From Pseudomonas fluorescens (GTDB taxonomy: Bacteria > Pseudomonadota > Gammaproteobacteria > Pseudomonadales > Pseudomonadaceae): a DNA stretch of 64,000 nt. Position 1 is the stretch's first letter. Every line of letters starts with the position of its first letter. The stretch spans positions 744,001 through 808,000 of the forward strand of contig NZ_CP012830.1 in NCBI RefSeq assembly GCF_001307155.1, in the 5' to 3' direction. The position numbers were made by a program, and so were the translations under genes. A model generated the notes under the pieces. That model was not told the origin of the DNA and searched no databases. It was given only the letters and a program-made list of their open reading frames with translations. Below, piece after piece: positions 31,400 through 43,627 of the stretch.

Positions 31400-32236
31400 T
31401 TACGCCGTTTCCTGAACCATACGAATCATTCGTTGCGGGTACGGGATATCAATACCTGCCGCCTTCAGACGATCACGGGCGTGTTCATTGAACATGAACA
31501 TCACATCCCAGTAGTCCGCCGTTTTCACCCAGACGCGCAGGGAAACCGTAATCGAGCTATCGCCCAGGGTCGACACTACCGCTACCGGCGCAGGATCAGC
31601 CAACACGCGCTCATCCTTGGCCAACTCCAACAGCACCTCACGCGCCTTCTGCAAATCGGCGTCGTAATTCACAGCGATGTCAAACACCACTTTACGGGTC
31701 TGTTGACGGTTGTGGTTGGTGATGATGCCGTTCGACAGATTACCGTTAGGCACGATGACGGTTTTGTTGTCACCGGTGCGCAGCAGGGTATGGAAGATCT
31801 GAATGCTGTCGACGGTGCCGGTAATGCCCTGTGCTTCGATCACATCACCGATACGGAACGGACGGAACAACAGAATCAACACGCCGCCAGCGAAGTTCGC
31901 CAGACTGCCTTGCAACGCCAGACCGATCGCCAGACCGGCAGCACCAATGGCGGCCACGAACGAGGTGGTCTCAACACCGATCATCGACGCGACGCTGACC
32001 ATCAGCAGCACTTTGAGGATGATGTTCGCCAGGCTGCTCATAAACCCCTGCAACGCCAGATCGGCGTTGCGCAGGGCCAGCAGCTTGCCAACCTTGTGGG
32101 TCAGCTTGTTGATCAGCCACCAGCCAATGGCCAGGGTAATGGCCGCCAGCAGCACACGGCTGCCGTATTCCATGATCATCGGGATCCAGGCCTGGGAAGC
32201 CTTGACCAGGTTGTCCACTTCAGCATTTATGTCCAT
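31400..32236 (-). CDS. mscS: Small-conductance mechanosensitive channel MscS
   Basis: 278 residues. Three membrane helices (about 25-45, 68-88 and 95-118). The third carries the Gly/Ala-rich pore sequence IGAAGLAIGLALQGSLANFA. The cytoplasmic vestibule follows, including PNGNLSNGIITN. It opens under osmotic downshock. The 180 bp to oprD hold the oprD terminator and no gene. Similar in length to E. coli MscS. Confidence 0.94.
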   Translation of the reverse strand: MDINAEVDNLVKASQAWIPMIMEYGSRVLLAAITLAIGWWLINKLTHKVGKLLALRNADLALQGFMSSLANIILKVLLMVSVASMIGVETTSFVAAIGAAGLAIGLALQGSLANFAGGVLILLFRPFRIGDVIEAQGITGTVDSIQIFHTLLRTGDNKTVIVPNGNLSNGIITNHNRQQTRKVVFDIAVNYDADLQKAREVLLELAKDERVLADPAPVAVVSTLGDSSITVSLRVWVKTADYWDVMFMFNEHARDRLKAAGIDIPYPQRMIRMVQETA

Positions 32237-32375
32237 CTATCTCTCCTGATTCCCGGCTACCCGGCACGTAAAAACTGCACGGCAGAAAGACCGAGCCAAG
32301 GATGATGGCTCAATCGTTTCTGCCGTTACATGGGCCTCGGACGTCATTAACGCCCGGAGGTTCCCTGAAGACTGA

Positions 32376-32861
32376 TCAGTCGCGGAAGTTGTTGAACTGC
32401 AGCGGCATGCCAAATTCCTTGGCGCGCAGTGCCGCAATGGCTTCCTGCAGGTCATCACGCTTCTTGCCGGTGATCCGTACCTGCTCGCCCTGGATGGCGG
32501 CCTGGACCTTGAGCTTGGCGTCTTTGACGTGAGCAACGATCTTCTTCGCCAGCTCCTTGTCGATGCCTTCCTTGAGCACAGCATCCTGCTTCATCAGCTT
32601 GCCGGAAGCATAGGCGTCTTTTACCTCAAGGCACTGCACATCGATCTTGCGCTTGACCAGTGCCAGCTTGAGGATCTCGATCATCGCTTCCAGCTGGAAG
32701 TCGGCCTCGGCAGTCAGATTGACAGTCAGGTCCTTTTCCTTGAACTCGAAGCTGCCCTTGCCTTTCAAATCATAACGACGGTCGAGTTCCTTGACGGCGT
32801 TCTCGACCGCGTTGGTGAGTTCGTGTTTGTCCAGTTCGGATACCACGTCGAACGACGGCAT
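32376..32861 (-). CDS. yajQ: YajQ family nucleotide-binding protein
   Basis: 161 residues, starting [19 protein letters not shown]. YajQ-type proteins bind cyclic di-GMP or other nucleotides in some Gram-negatives. Two ferredoxin-like halves are typical of the family length. Divergent from the panE-like gene, 143 bp apart. Confidence 0.94.
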   Translation of the reverse strand: MPSFDVVSELDKHELTNAVENAVKELDRRYDLKGKGSFEFKEKDLTVNLTAEADFQLEAMIEILKLALVKRKIDVQCLEVKDAYASGKLMKQDAVLKEGIDKELAKKIVAHVKDAKLKVQAAIQGEQVRITGKKRDDLQEAIAALRAKEFGMPLQFNNFRD

Positions 32862-32896
32862 GTAATCTCTCCAATAAAAAAGGGCGCGCTCAATAG

Positions 32897-33922
<1,026 letters not shown>

Positions 33923-33967
33923 GCAACGGCTACGCTGCCTTCCTGTTCCTTTTTAGCGACGACCCCG

Positions 33968-36007
33968 ATGCCATTGCGCCAGCGCCTTGAAAACCTGCCG
34001 GTCGGCCAGAAACTGCTGGCCGCCCTGTTGGTGCTGTTGACCACCGTGTTGCTGGTGGCCAACCTGACCTTTATCAGCGCCGCCTATTGGATCTCTCAGG
34101 AAAGCATGGCCCCGCAGGCCTTGCAGACCATCGGCCGGCTGGTGGCTAACCCGTCCATCGCCGACCAGGCGCTCAACTCTCCCGAAGAAGCCCAACGGCT
34201 GCTCAACGAACTCAACAGCTATTCACCGCTGCGAGCCGCAGCGCTGTATGACGGCAAAGGCCTGCGCCTGGCGCAGGTGCAGCACGGCGACAAACTCAAG
34301 CTGCCCGAGCACTATCGAAATATCGAAGCCTGGCAGGCCTCCGAGTTTCGCAGCAATCAGCTGATCACCCTGTTGCGCCCGGGCGAGGCGCCGGGTCATC
34401 TGCTGCTGGTGGCCAGCAGCGAATTGCCGATGGCGTTCTACACCGGCACCCTGACCGCCAGCCTCGGGATTCTGATTTTCAGCGTGCTGCTGTGGCTGGT
34501 GATTGCCCGGCAGATCAAACGCCTGATCACTCGGCCGATTCATGAACTCGAAGAATTGTCCCGACAGGTGACTCGCGAAGAAAACTACGCCTTGCGTGCG
34601 TCACGCGGCAACCACGACGAAATCGGCAGCCTTGCCGAAGCCTTCAACACCATGCTCTCGCGCATCGAAGCCCGTGAACAGCAACTCAAGCGCGCGCGGG
34701 ACGACTCCCAGGCCGCCTACGACCAGGCCCAGGGCCTGGCCGAAGAAACCCGTCATACCAACCGTAAACTGGAACTGGAAGTCCAGGTGCGGAGCAAGAT
34801 CGAGAAGAAACTCACCGGTTTTCAGAACTACCTCAACAGCATCATCGACTCGATGCCTTCGGCACTGATTGCCCTTGATGAACAGCTCTATGTGACCCAA
34901 TGGAACCAGGAAGCCAGCGCGCTTTCCGGTACTCGCCTGGACGAAGCGCTGAACCAGCCGATCTTCCTCGCCTTCGAACCGCTGAAACCGTTCCTGCCGC
35001 AACTCAGGGAAACCGTCGAGCAGCACAGCGTGGTCAAGATCGAGCGCGTTACGTGGGTCAAGGACGATGAGCCCAAGCATTACGCGCTGACCTTCTATCC
35101 GTTGATGGGCGGTGCCGGACGCGGCGTGGTAATCCGCATCGACGACATTACCCAGCGCCTGTCCCTCGAAGAAATGATGGTGCAGTCGGAGAAGATGCTC
35201 TCGGTCGGCGGCCTCGCCGCCGGCATGGCCCACGAAATCAACAACCCCTTGGGAGCGATCCTGCACAACGTGCAGAACATTCGTCGGCGCTTGTCGGCCG
35301 ACCTGCCGAAGAACATCGAAACCGCCGAACAGATCGGCATCGAACTGGACAGCGTCAATCGCTACCTGCAAAACCGCGAAGTACCGCAACTGCTCGACGG
35401 CATTCAACAGGCCGGCGCCCGAGCCGCAAAGATCGTCACCCACATGCTTAGTTTCAGTCGTCGCAGCAACCGCCAAATGGCTCCGTGCGACCTGCCGGCA
35501 CTGATCGATCAAGCCGTGGAGATCGCCAGCAACGACTTCGACCTGGCCATCGGCTTCGACTTCAAGGGCCAAGCCATCATTCGTCAGTTCGACCCGCAAC
35601 TGGGGCCAGTCCCCGGCACTGCCAACGAGCTCGAACAAGTGCTGCTCAACCTGCTGAAAAACGCTGCTCAGGCGATTCACCAGCGTGAAAACGCCACAGA
35701 GCCGGGACGCATCATTCTGCGCACCCGACTGAACCCGCCGTGGGCGGAAATCCAGGTCGAGGACAACGGCGTGGGCATGAGCGAGAACGTGCGCAAACGC
35801 ACCTTCGAACCGTTCTTCACCACCAAGGAAATCGGCCAGGGCACCGGCCTCGGACTGTCGGTGTCGTATTTCATCATCACCAACAACCACAAGGGTCAGA
35901 TGGAAGTGCAATCGACCCTCGGCCAAGGCACGTGCTTCACCTTGCGCCTGCCATTGGCGGGCACTACTCCGCTCGCCTCTCACGAACTCAAACAACTGGA
36001 GCGCTAA
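33968..36007 (+). CDS. Membrane sensor histidine kinase
   Basis: 679 residues. Transmembrane helices at about 17-38 and 158-180 frame a periplasmic sensor domain; then come HAMP (about 180-235), a coiled coil (about 235-280), PAS (about 285-405), HisKA with the phosphoacceptor H422 in GLAAGMAHEINNPL, and a HATPase domain with NLLKNAAQ (N box), VEDNGVGM (G1), FEPFFTTK (F box) and GTGLGLS (G2). No response regulator gene is adjacent, so it is an orphan kinase by location. It ends two bases before the PduO gene, so the two are probably co-transcribed. Confidence 0.9.
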   Translation: MPLRQRLENLPVGQKLLAALLVLLTTVLLVANLTFISAAYWISQESMAPQALQTIGRLVANPSIADQALNSPEEAQRLLNELNSYSPLRAAALYDGKGLRLAQVQHGDKLKLPEHYRNIEAWQASEFRSNQLITLLRPGEAPGHLLLVASSELPMAFYTGTLTASLGILIFSVLLWLVIARQIKRLITRPIHELEELSRQVTREENYALRASRGNHDEIGSLAEAFNTMLSRIEAREQQLKRARDDSQAAYDQAQGLAEETRHTNRKLELEVQVRSKIEKKLTGFQNYLNSIIDSMPSALIALDEQLYVTQWNQEASALSGTRLDEALNQPIFLAFEPLKPFLPQLRETVEQHSVVKIERVTWVKDDEPKHYALTFYPLMGGAGRGVVIRIDDITQRLSLEEMMVQSEKMLSVGGLAAGMAHEINNPLGAILHNVQNIRRRLSADLPKNIETAEQIGIELDSVNRYLQNREVPQLLDGIQQAGARAAKIVTHMLSFSRRSNRQMAPCDLPALIDQAVEIASNDFDLAIGFDFKGQAIIRQFDPQLGPVPGTANELEQVLLNLLKNAAQAIHQRENATEPGRIILRTRLNPPWAEIQVEDNGVGMSENVRKRTFEPFFTTKEIGQGTGLGLSVSYFIITNNHKGQMEVQSTLGQGTCFTLRLPLAGTTPLASHELKQLER

Positions 36008-36009
36008 GC

Positions 36010-36591
36010 ATGGGTTTTCGCTTGTCGAAGATTTACACCCGCACCGGCGACAAAGGTGAAACCGGGCTTGGCGATGGTCGCCGCGTACCGAAGGACCATC
36101 CACGGGTCGAAGCCATCGGCGAAGTCGATACGCTGAACAGCCAGCTCGGGTTGCTGTTGGCTGGCTTGGCCGAGCAACGCCACGCTCATCCTGGCCTGGC
36201 CGAGGTGATTGAGGTGCTTGAACCGTGTCAGCACCGGTTGTTCGATTTGGGGGGTGAACTGGCTATGCCGGTGTATCAGGCCTTGAATGCCGCAGAAGTC
36301 GAACGCCTGGAAGCGGCGATCGATGTCTGGAACGAGGAGCTGGGACCGCTGGAGAACTTCATTCTGCCCGGCGGTTCAGCCTTGATTGCCCAAGCCCACG
36401 TCTGCCGCAGCCTGGCACGCAGCGCCGAGCGACGTTGTCAGCATCTGAACGCGCTGGAGCCATTGGCCGGGGTTGGCCTGGCGTACATCAATCGCTTGTC
36501 GGACCTGTTGTTTGTGGCGGCTCGGCTGATTGCCAAGCGCCAGGGGATTGCCGAGATTTTGTGGCAAGCGGCGGCGAAGCCTGAGGCTTAA
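36010..36591 (+). CDS. Cob(I)alamin adenosyltransferase, PduO type
   Basis: 193 residues. Adenosylates cob(I)alamin with ATP to give coenzyme B12. The ATP-binding N-terminus RLSKIYTRTGDKGETGLGDGRRV and the C-terminal YINRLSDLLFVAARL with the conserved Arg and Asp are family hallmarks. Co-directional with the upstream sensor kinase. Not the BtuR/CobO family. Confidence 0.92.
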   Translation: MGFRLSKIYTRTGDKGETGLGDGRRVPKDHPRVEAIGEVDTLNSQLGLLLAGLAEQRHAHPGLAEVIEVLEPCQHRLFDLGGELAMPVYQALNAAEVERLEAAIDVWNEELGPLENFILPGGSALIAQAHVCRSLARSAERRCQHLNALEPLAGVGLAYINRLSDLLFVAARLIAKRQGIAEILWQAAAKPEA

Positions 36592-36621
36592 CCAAGCAGA
36601 ATTCCATCGCCTGTGAGGCCG

Positions 36622-36715
36622 CCATCGCGAGCAAGCTTTACTCCTACGGATTGATGTCGTTCACTAGTCTTGTGAACAACTCTGCCCTGTAGGAGCAAGG
36701 CTTGCCCGCGATGAG
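36622..36715. repeat. REP doublet, divergent arms
   Basis: Arms CATCGCGAGCAAGCTTTACTCC (from 36623) and TAGGAGCAAGGCTTGCCCGC (to about 36713), between the convergent PduO and MutT-ThiE genes. It may act as a shared transcript end. Confidence 0.75.
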
Positions 36716-36735
36716 GCCCTCAGAATCACCGCCAA

Positions 36736-37677
36736 TCAATCAGGCCAAAACGCCCGAATCCCCGCCACGCCCTGTGCACCCGCTTCCCAGGCTTTTTGCC
36801 GTTCGGCAGGCCCCACACCACCCAGTAGAAACACCGGTTTGCTGAACCCTGCAATCAACTGCGAGGCCTGCTCCCAGCCGAGTGGTGATGCATCCGGATG
36901 AGTCTGGGTTGGCTGAACCGGTGACAGGGTGACGAAGTCCACGCCCATCTGTTCCGCCAGGCTCAGCTCTTCAGCGTTGTGGCAGGACGCCGCCAACCAG
37001 CGCGAGGCTGGCACCGGACGCCCGGCACTGGCGTATTTGCGCAGTTGCGCTGCGGTGATGTGCCAACCGGCGGCCGGGAAATCTCCCAACCACTCGAACG
37101 GCCCCTTGAGCATCAGTTGCGCCTTACCGGCACACAAACCCACGGCATCCACCGCCAGATCGCGGTATTGCGGGTCGTAGCCATTCGGCGCGCGCAACTG
37201 GATCAGCTTGATCCCGCCGGCGATGGCTTTCTGAATACCGCGCAGCAGGGCTGGCGTTTCCAGGCCTTCCGGGGTAATCAGGTAGTCGCCTGGCAGACGC
37301 GCAGCCGCCACGATCGGCTGGTTGGCGGCCGGGAACTCGTAGTCGCGCAGTTCACGCGCCGTCACCCATGCCAGAGGCTGGCCTTCGGCGCCATGCGGTT
37401 CGCCGGTAAACGCCGAGACCTCCCAGACATCCAGCAACACTTGCTTGTCCGGATAGTCATGCTGAACTTTGATCAATGGCCGAGCGGCACTGACCACGAT
37501 GCCCAACTCTTCCTGCAGCTCGCGCGACAGCGCGGCTTGCACCGCTTCGCCGTCCTCGACCTTGCCGCCGGGAAACTCCCACAGGCCGCCTTGATGCTGG
37601 GTATCGGCGCGGCGAGCGATGAGGATCTTGCCGCTGGCATCACGGATAACAGCCGCTGCTACATGAACTCGTTTCAC
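36736..37677 (-). CDS. mutT: Nudix hydrolase MutT fused to a thiamine-phosphate-synthase-like domain
   Basis: 313 residues. The Nudix box spans 38-60 and is complete (GKVEDGE, seven residues, RELQEELGI). MutT removes 8-oxo-dGTP from the nucleotide pool. Residues about 145-313 form a ThiE-like TIM-barrel half with a GGVGPAE segment; this pair of domains is normal for Pseudomonas MutT, and the ThiE part has no proven function there. GTG 37677 is chosen because GAGGA lies nine bases upstream; it overlaps the GST stop. Confidence 0.92.
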   Translation of the reverse strand: MKRVHVAAAVIRDASGKILIARRADTQHQGGLWEFPGGKVEDGEAVQAALSRELQEELGIVVSAARPLIKVQHDYPDKQVLLDVWEVSAFTGEPHGAEGQPLAWVTARELRDYEFPAANQPIVAAARLPGDYLITPEGLETPALLRGIQKAIAGGIKLIQLRAPNGYDPQYRDLAVDAVGLCAGKAQLMLKGPFEWLGDFPAAGWHITAAQLRKYASAGRPVPASRWLAASCHNAEELSLAEQMGVDFVTLSPVQPTQTHPDASPLGWEQASQLIAGFSKPVFLLGGVGPAERQKAWEAGAQGVAGIRAFWPD

Positions 37678-38306
37678 CGCACTATTTCCTCTAGACCGGC
37701 TTTCTGCCAGGCCTTGAAGGCTGGCCATTGGTAAATCGCTTCAACATAGGCCGCATCTACCGCCGGTAGCGCGACTTGATAAGTACGCAAGCGCACAGCT
37801 ATGGGTGCGAAGAAGGCATCTGCCAGGCTTACGCGACCAAACAGGAACGGGCCGGGTTCGGTTGCGACCGCGCGGCATTCAGCCCACAACGCCAGCATCC
37901 GCTCGATCTCCACCTGCACTTCGGGCGGCATTGGCGACAACGGCGCACCGTGGCTCAGGTCAAACGGCATGTTGCTACGCATGGCGAAAAAGCCGCTGTG
38001 CATTTGTGCGCACGCCGAACGGGCCTGGGCGCGGGCGGCGATATCCTTCGGCCAGAGGTTGGCGTTCGGGAAACGCTCGACCAGGTACTCGGCGATGGCC
38101 AACGAGTCGGCAATGGTCCCGTGTTCGGTTTTCAGCAACGGGACTTTGGCGGTCGGTGAATGCTTGAGCAGGCGTTCACGGGTGTCCGGCTGGTTCAGCT
38201 TGATCAGTTCTTCGGTGTAGGTCGCGCCGGCCAGTTCCAGCGCCAAAGCGCCGCGCAAGGACCAGGAGGAATACAGTTTGTCGCCGATGATCAGGTGGTA
38301 GCTCAT
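37674..38306 (-). CDS. Glutathione S-transferase family protein
   Basis: 210 residues. A thioredoxin-fold N-terminus (MSYHLIIGDKLYSSWSLRG) with a serine pair at the active-site loop, SLAIAEYLVERF, and an all-helical C-terminus. GSTs conjugate glutathione to electrophiles; substrate unknown. ATG 38306 gives the family start. Its stop overlaps the mutT start in GTGA, and argJ lies upstream on the same strand, as in P. aeruginosa. Confidence 0.9.
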   Translation of the reverse strand: MSYHLIIGDKLYSSWSLRGALALELAGATYTEELIKLNQPDTRERLLKHSPTAKVPLLKTEHGTIADSLAIAEYLVERFPNANLWPKDIAARAQARSACAQMHSGFFAMRSNMPFDLSHGAPLSPMPPEVQVEIERMLALWAECRAVATEPGPFLFGRVSLADAFFAPIAVRLRTYQVALPAVDAAYVEAIYQWPAFKAWQKAGLEEIVR

Positions 38307-38352
38307 GTTCAGGCGCCTTTTGATGAGGGACAAGCGGGAGGCCTGCGGCCTC

Positions 38353-38379
38353 CATCGCGGGCAAGCCTTGCTCCTACAG
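38353..38379. repeat. Single REP arm
   Basis: One arm, CATCGCGGGCAAGCCTTGCT, followed by CCTACAG, between argJ and the GST gene, without an inverted partner nearby. Confidence 0.6.
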
Positions 38380-38402
38380 AAGCATGACTTGCCCACCATG
38401 AA

Positions 38403-39620
38403 TTACGTGCGGTATTCGGCGTTGATCTTCACGTATTCGTGGGACAGGTCGGTGGTCCAGATGGTTTCGCTGCAATCGCCGCGACCCAGTTCGATACGAA
38501 TGGTGATTTCTTCGCGCTGCATTACAGCCGAGCCCTGGGCTTCGGTGTAAGTCGCGGCACGGGCACCGCGGCTGGCGATGCAGACTTCACCGAGGAACAC
38601 GTCGATCTTGCTCACGTCCAGGTTCGGCACACCGGCACGGCCAACGGCTGCCAGGATACGACCCCAGTTGGGATCGGAGGCAAACAACGCGGTCTTGATC
38701 AATGGTGAATGCGCCACGGTGTAACCAACGTCCAGGCACTCCTGGTGATTGCCGCCGCCGTTGACTTCAACGGTGACGAACTTGGTCGCACCTTCGCCGT
38801 CGCGAACGATGGCCTGGGCGACGTCCATGCACACTTCAAACACCGCCTGCTTCAGCGCCGCGAACAGTGGACCGCTGGCGGAGGTGATTTCCGGCAGCGC
38901 GGCTTTACCGGTGGCGATCAGCATGCAGCAGTCGTTGGTCGAGGTGTCGCCATCGATGGTGATGCGGTTGAACGACTTGTTGGCGCCGTCCAGCAGCAGG
39001 TTCTGCAACACCTCGCGGGAAACTTTGGCGTCGGTGGCGATGTAACCGAGCATGGTCGCCATGTTCGGGCGAATCATCCCGGCGCCTTTGCTGATACCGG
39101 TGACGGTGATGGTCACGCCTTCATGCTGGAACTGCCGGCTCGCACCCTTCGGCAGGGTATCGGTGGTCATGATCCCGGTAGCTGCAGCTTCCCAGTTGTT
39201 CTCCGACAAGTCGTCGAGGGCAGCTTGCAGCGCGCCTTCGATCTTCTCGACCGGCAGCGGCTCACCGATCACGCCAGTGGAGTACGGCAGCACGAGGCTG
39301 GCGTCGACGCCGGTCAATTCAGCCAGCTTGGCGCAGGTGCGCTCGGCGGCAGCCAAACCAGGCTCACCGGTACCGGCGTTGGCATTGCCGGTGTTGGTCA
39401 ACAAATAACGTACCGGGCCCTGCACACGTTGCTTGGCCAGAATCACTGGCGCAGCGCAAAAAGCATTCAACGTGAACACACCGGCCACCGTGGAACCTTC
39501 GGCGCAGCGCATGACCACGACATCTTTGCGCCCGGGGCGCTTGATGCCGGCCGAAGCGATACCGAGTTCAAAACCGGCAACCGGGTGCAACGTTGGCAAA
39601 GGACCAAGACCAACAGCCAT
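38403..39620 (-). CDS. argJ: Bifunctional ornithine acetyltransferase / N-acetylglutamate synthase
   Basis: 405 residues. Transfers the acetyl group of N-acetylornithine to glutamate and can also make N-acetylglutamate. The precursor cleaves itself before the nucleophile T189 in [28 protein letters not shown] at about 76-89 is conserved. The start ATG 39620 gives [14 protein letters not shown]. Downstream of secA on the same strand. Confidence 0.95.
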   Translation of the reverse strand: MAVGLGPLPTLHPVAGFELGIASAGIKRPGRKDVVVMRCAEGSTVAGVFTLNAFCAAPVILAKQRVQGPVRYLLTNTGNANAGTGEPGLAAAERTCAKLAELTGVDASLVLPYSTGVIGEPLPVEKIEGALQAALDDLSENNWEAAATGIMTTDTLPKGASRQFQHEGVTITVTGISKGAGMIRPNMATMLGYIATDAKVSREVLQNLLLDGANKSFNRITIDGDTSTNDCCMLIATGKAALPEITSASGPLFAALKQAVFEVCMDVAQAIVRDGEGATKFVTVEVNGGGNHQECLDVGYTVAHSPLIKTALFASDPNWGRILAAVGRAGVPNLDVSKIDVFLGEVCIASRGARAATYTEAQGSAVMQREEITIRIELGRGDCSETIWTTDLSHEYVKINAEYRT

Positions 39621-39758
39621 GAAAGCGCTCCTCTTAATGTAATGTCTGCACCGTCGTCGCCCTGTTCTTTTTAACCTGGCATCGGTGTTTTAAATGGTAA
39701 AACGCCGCGACGGCTGATGCCGGTCGCGGCGCGGGTATTTCAATGTCTGGCAGAAATC

Positions 39759-42494
<2,736 letters not shown>

Positions 42495-42800
42495 ATCGGC
42501 AGGATCTTCCACACAAAGGGATGGAGGGCGGCCCCGTGAGTCGCCCGTGCAGCCCTCATGGCCGCATGCGAACGAGCATTCTACCCGGAAACGATGGTGA
42601 GGAAAGTGGCGTTGTTCCACGATGCATGCACAGCGCTGTTACGGGGCTCACTTAAAATAAGGGCATTTTGCTGAACTTCAAGCCATTCACGCCAGAAGTT
42701 ACTCGTTGATTTAATGAGTAAAGCGCTCACAAAGCAATGGCTCAGGCGCATCAAGTGCTTTCTGCTACCATGGCGGCTCTGTTACTTCAGGTGTCTGATC
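42495..42800. other. 306-bp divergent spacer between secA and the DUF721 gene
   Basis: Must hold the secA promoter (minus) and the DUF721 promoter (plus). I see no SecM-like upstream gene or strong hairpin; a short plus-strand frame across 42409-42600 overlaps secA and is not supported. Confidence 0.5.
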
Positions 42801-43256
42801 ATGGCATTTCGCCCTCTTACGGCCAGAGCACCCGCCGTTCTGCTTCGCGAAGCCAAACCGTTAAAAGCCATTTTCGGCCACGCACAACGCCTGGGTCATT
42901 TACAGCGTTTGCTGGAAAGCCAGCTGCAGCCGGCCGCCCGTGAACATTGTCATGTGGCGTCGTGGCGCGAGGGCAGCCTGTTGCTGATCGTCACCGACGG
43001 TCATTGGGCAACCCGTCTGCGCTATCAGCAGAAGCGTCTGCAACGGCAATTACAGATGTTCGACGAGTTCGCCAGCCTGACTCGAATCCTGTTCAAGGTA
43101 CAACCACCGACCGTGCAACAAGGCGCCGTCGGCCACACCATGGACCTGTCGAGCGATGCGGCGGCGACCATTCAGGCCACCGCCGACGGCATCAGCGATC
43201 CGAAATTGCGCGCAGCGCTGGAACGCCTGGCGGCACACGCCAAACCCAAACAGTAA
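42801..43256 (+). CDS. DUF721 domain protein
   Basis: 151 residues. MAFRPLTARAPAVLLREAKPL is followed by a central region HCHVASWREGSLLLIVTDGHWATRLRYQ characteristic of DUF721 proteins, which usually sit beside secA or lpxC. ATG 42801 is preferred over an upstream ATG at 42714 that would add a hydrophobic Cys-rich leader atypical of the family. Function unknown; nucleic-acid binding has been suggested for the family. Confidence 0.88.
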   Translation: MAFRPLTARAPAVLLREAKPLKAIFGHAQRLGHLQRLLESQLQPAAREHCHVASWREGSLLLIVTDGHWATRLRYQQKRLQRQLQMFDEFASLTRILFKVQPPTVQQGAVGHTMDLSSDAAATIQATADGISDPKLRAALERLAAHAKPKQ

Positions 43257-43258
43257 AC

Positions 43259-43348
43259 CGTAGGAGCAAGGCTTGCCCGCGATGAACGATGACGCGGTGT
43301 ATCAGTTACACCGAGGCGTCCCGATCGCGGGCAAGCCTTGCTCCTACA
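43259..43348. repeat. REP doublet
   Basis: Arms TAGGAGCAAGGCTTGCCCGC (from 43261) and its inverse complement ending at 43347. The core holds GGTGTATCAGTTACACC, also found in the element at 1669. Confidence 0.82.
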
Positions 43349-43352
43349 AGAG

Positions 43353-43445
43353 CTATCGGCGCTTGCTGCCGCCGAGCAACGAGCCCATCAAACCGCGGAC
43401 CAGTTGTCGCACCAACTGATTGGCCGCCTGTCGCGTCGACGATTT
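43353..43445 (-). pseudogene. 3' remnant of a DUF853 / HerA-like ATPase gene
   Basis: On the minus strand the last 30 codons read KSSTRQAANQLVRQLVRGL, then MGSLLGGSKRR and TAG at 43355-43353. This resembles the conserved C-terminal tail of DUF853 HerA-type ATPases as I remember them. Upstream of about 43446 the frame continues for a few codons without family resemblance, and the chemoreceptor leader follows. The body of the gene is missing. The fragment is directly beside a REPIN. Confidence 0.55.
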
Positions 43446-43627
43446 CAAGCCCCTAAGTTTTAGTCCTGCGCAGCCGATAGATACAAGCAAGAGACCAGAC
43501 AGAGAATCAGGTCCGATAATTCCCGAAGGACAGACGGAAATATCAGCTTATGTGCGACAGCGCCTGGTTTGCGCGCTTTTCAAAGCAACACGCCCCAACA
43601 ATAAGACATTAGCGGACACCCCAAGCC

